Assembly (NCBI RefSeq): GCF_026229185.1
Contig: NZ_JAGGJA010000001.1
Location: 248,001 to 312,000, forward strand
Source: Fodinibius salsisoli
Lineage (GTDB): Bacteria > Bacteroidota > Rhodothermia > Balneolales > Balneolaceae
Length of the DNA: 64,000 nucleotides
Direction: 5' to 3'
Numbering within the stretch: the first letter of the stretch is position 1; each line of letters starts with the position of its first letter. The notes below the pieces were generated by a model. That model had not been told where the DNA came from. It saw only the letters and a list, made by a program, of their open reading frames with translations, and did no database searches. The translations under genes were made by a program, and so were the position numbers. Shown here piece by piece: positions 63,401-64,000 of the stretch.

Positions 63401-64000
63401 GGATTGGGCTTTCGCTCTCCTATCAATTAGTTGAGCTGCATCATGGTAAGCTGAGTGTTCAAAGTGAACACGGTGAAGGTAGCACCTTTACAATCCGTCT
63501 GTTAAAAGGCAGCGCCCACTTTAGCAGCGAACGGATTGAAGATCACCCCGAAGATGTTTCCTCAGAGAACGAGTCAGCGACGACTCCTGAATTGGCCGGC
63601 CTTAAACAACAAGACAACGGAAAGTCAAAACCAACCTCAGGCGACCGGGACAAGAAAACATTGCTTATCATTGATGATAATGAAGATATGTGCCGGTATA
63701 TACGGGATGTCATGGAAGCCGACTACTGTGTCGTCGAAGCCCATAATGGGAGGGCCGGGCTTAGGATTGCCCGAAAAAAACTGCCGGATATGATCCTTTG
63801 CGATGTGATGATGCCGAAAATGGACGGATTTACCTTTACAGATCGACTTAAAAAGGATCCGATGACTGCAGCTATTCCGATTATCTTCTTAACCGGCCGG
63901 GCTGATAAAGCGGGCCGGCTTGAAGGCCTGGAAACCGGCGCTGACGATTATCTCACGAAACCGTTTGATGCCGATATTCTTCAGGTCCGCATAAGGAACA
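60445..64000 (+). CDS. Hybrid two-component sensor (propeller, Y_Y_Y, kinase, receiver), cut by window edge
   Basis: Starting at ATG 60445, with a second ATG directly after, the open frame runs to the window end (1185 codons visible). A signal peptide (ending VYAQS) precedes a two-component-regulator propeller (about 40-640) with blades such as VVQDPDGLIYAANTGGVLQYDG. A Y_Y_Y-like domain (about 640-725, RLTGFSDQWSPWTQEPFVNYSNLSPG) follows, then a membrane helix near 735-757. The DHp domain has His809 in YTNISHELRTPLTLIAG. The ATPase holds NLLSNAIKFTSEGG, DNGIGI and EGIGIGLSLSYQLVE. The receiver has Asp1120 in LCDVMMPKMDG. An AraC-type output domain is usual after this receiver but lies beyond the window. 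Such sensors bind periplasmic glycans and activate nearby loci. Confidence 0.92.
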   Translation, partial: MMKWIRYIVFSFFLGLTLSSFTEVYAQSLPDIEGLQPFIRTFQPSDYQARPQNWDVVQDPDGLIYAANTGGVLQYDGYRWEKISMPKHNVVRQVEFYRDTLFVGGRGTWGYIKKDSTGQATYIPLVKKTEEAGIRVDKIRMMASTPKGLYFNTGARLLRWYQGKIYPFPDSLKIKRMFKVPNKGLLAFLQNGKIMAINGQEINPVYTGTALKKRGVRNAYDIGGSRLALFTLNGTYILQNNRVTPWITEAQSLIKETKITHTKRLPGGNFALATRKGLIVISPSGHLIANINKANGLPTDFIINIFVDQAENVWLSMNNGLAVMNLNSPVSHFAKDTFAGRVNDIAFYNHHLYIATTQNAYKLISSKHQAIFKRLHQTNNQCWSLLPTRQELFLNCTRNIQLIKNNSNHSREILIRRPAYGLTTPSQYDSTTIYAHSNNGLFPIHLVDGQWEAGKFLYRGRFGSTYVIGKNELITRSARKGVLRIKMAKDTVITQPFAEQKVSPSSRIRIYKMGRLFAFPTDTSLVWFKVKKKGIQIVPDPVPNLALKRVQPLDSTTAWGWDGKTFFKLTKDNTGWHGEPLNTGIYHPYNLDGIFPTKEHGLWISGDGKLVHIRTKKPAGKVEPPQTPVVRSITGINGKPVPFNKSKGAVVGNQFKGFRINYSSLPYLSSDRVQYQTRLTGFSDQWSPWTQEPFVNYSNLSPGDHTLHVRARNQANLISPTATLQLYIEPHWYQTWWARLIFSVILLMILAGVIYLITNRYRLQNYRLRRRVAERTRELSLSRDKISRQANRLEELNQLRTQFYTNISHELRTPLTLIAGPIKHILTDNIRDPQKIRTTLKSTLQNSQRLHRLVTQLLDLEKTDSDNLNIHVSKNDLTDFIRKVMSSFESFADSREITLTANLPDHPCYIYYDAEQLEKVLTNLLSNAIKFTSEGGKVSVTLMKNDDTVAIEVKDNGIGINEEDLDHIFSRFYQVDSSMTREEGIGIGLSLSYQLVELHHGKLSVQSEHGEGSTFTIRLLKGSAHFSSERIEDHPEDVSSENESATTPELAGLKQQDNGKSKPTSGDRDKKTLLIIDDNEDMCRYIRDVMEADYCVVEAHNGRAGLRIARKKLPDMILCDVMMPKMDGFTFTDRLKKDPMTAAIPIIFLTGRADKAGRLEGLETGADDYLTKPFDADILQVRIRN

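Noticed and set aside
1-64000. tRNA, rRNA, complete insertion sequences and prophage genes.
   Set aside because: No such genes were recognised on either strand; only a possible small remnant near 44.9 kb was noted.

Overview
The window reads as a chromosomal segment of a Gram-negative, flagellated member of the Bacteroidota/Balneolota/Rhodothermota group. The evidence is a SusC/SusD pair, TonB-linked receptors with carboxypeptidase-regulatory-like domains, DUF4249-type lipoproteins, a porin O/P-like protein, bacillithiol synthesis (bshA), the bat operon and a hybrid two-component system of the propeller/Y_Y_Y type, together with true flagellar rod genes. Flagella and SusCD in one genome point to the Balneolales more than to classical Bacteroidetes; this is inferred from gene content, not from a marker gene.

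Region 1 (1-20.2 kb, AT-rich) is motility and signalling. It holds flgB-flgC-fliE (leftward, running off the window), a small histidine kinase, a stand-alone receiver, a TonB C-terminal-domain protein, two HAMP-less chemoreceptors, cheW, cheB, cheD, cheR, cheA, cheX and cheY. It continues with an unknown gene, a DHp-only histidine-kinase fragment protein, a large hybrid kinase and a porin. Intergenic DNA carries a consensus sigma-54 -24/-12 element before flgB. It also carries a recurring 27-bp element (TTAA or TAAA, 15 bases, then an octamer close to GCCGATAA) that matches flagellar sigma-28 promoters. This element precedes the small kinase, both chemoreceptor transcription units, cheY, the unknown gene at 15.7 kb and, more weakly, the porin, so it defines a local sigma-28 regulon.

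Region 2 (20.2-38.3 kb) is mostly housekeeping and envelope genes: a secreted beta-propeller, sucC, a sulfotransferase, two tail-to-tail DUF4249 lipoprotein paralogues (one frameshifted) beside a TonB-linked receptor, a DMT exporter, a rubredoxin-like/MBL-fold protein, a VOC protein, bshA, a YebC-family protein, batC-batD-batE, an M20 peptidase and a secreted GH43-like enzyme.

Region 3 (38.4-44.5 kb) is a SusC-SusD pair followed, after a strong terminator, by a lipoprotein alkaline phosphatase. This suggests uptake of an organic phosphate or phosphorylated polymer.

Region 4 (45.1-60.1 kb) is the most unusual part: a two-gene, 15-kb leftward unit of much higher GC than its surroundings. The first gene encodes a 3728-residue secreted protein with a GEVED domain, about 23 DUF11-type units (18 in uninterrupted tandem) and a C-terminal OmpA domain followed by a second OmpA-like domain. 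The second encodes a protein of about 1230 residues ending in a predicted outer-membrane beta-barrel. The unit ends at a clear intrinsic terminator. Divergent from it, and cut by the window end, is a hybrid two-component sensor that may control it or genes beyond the window. The giant protein plus dedicated barrel is the best candidate here for a poorly described surface system.
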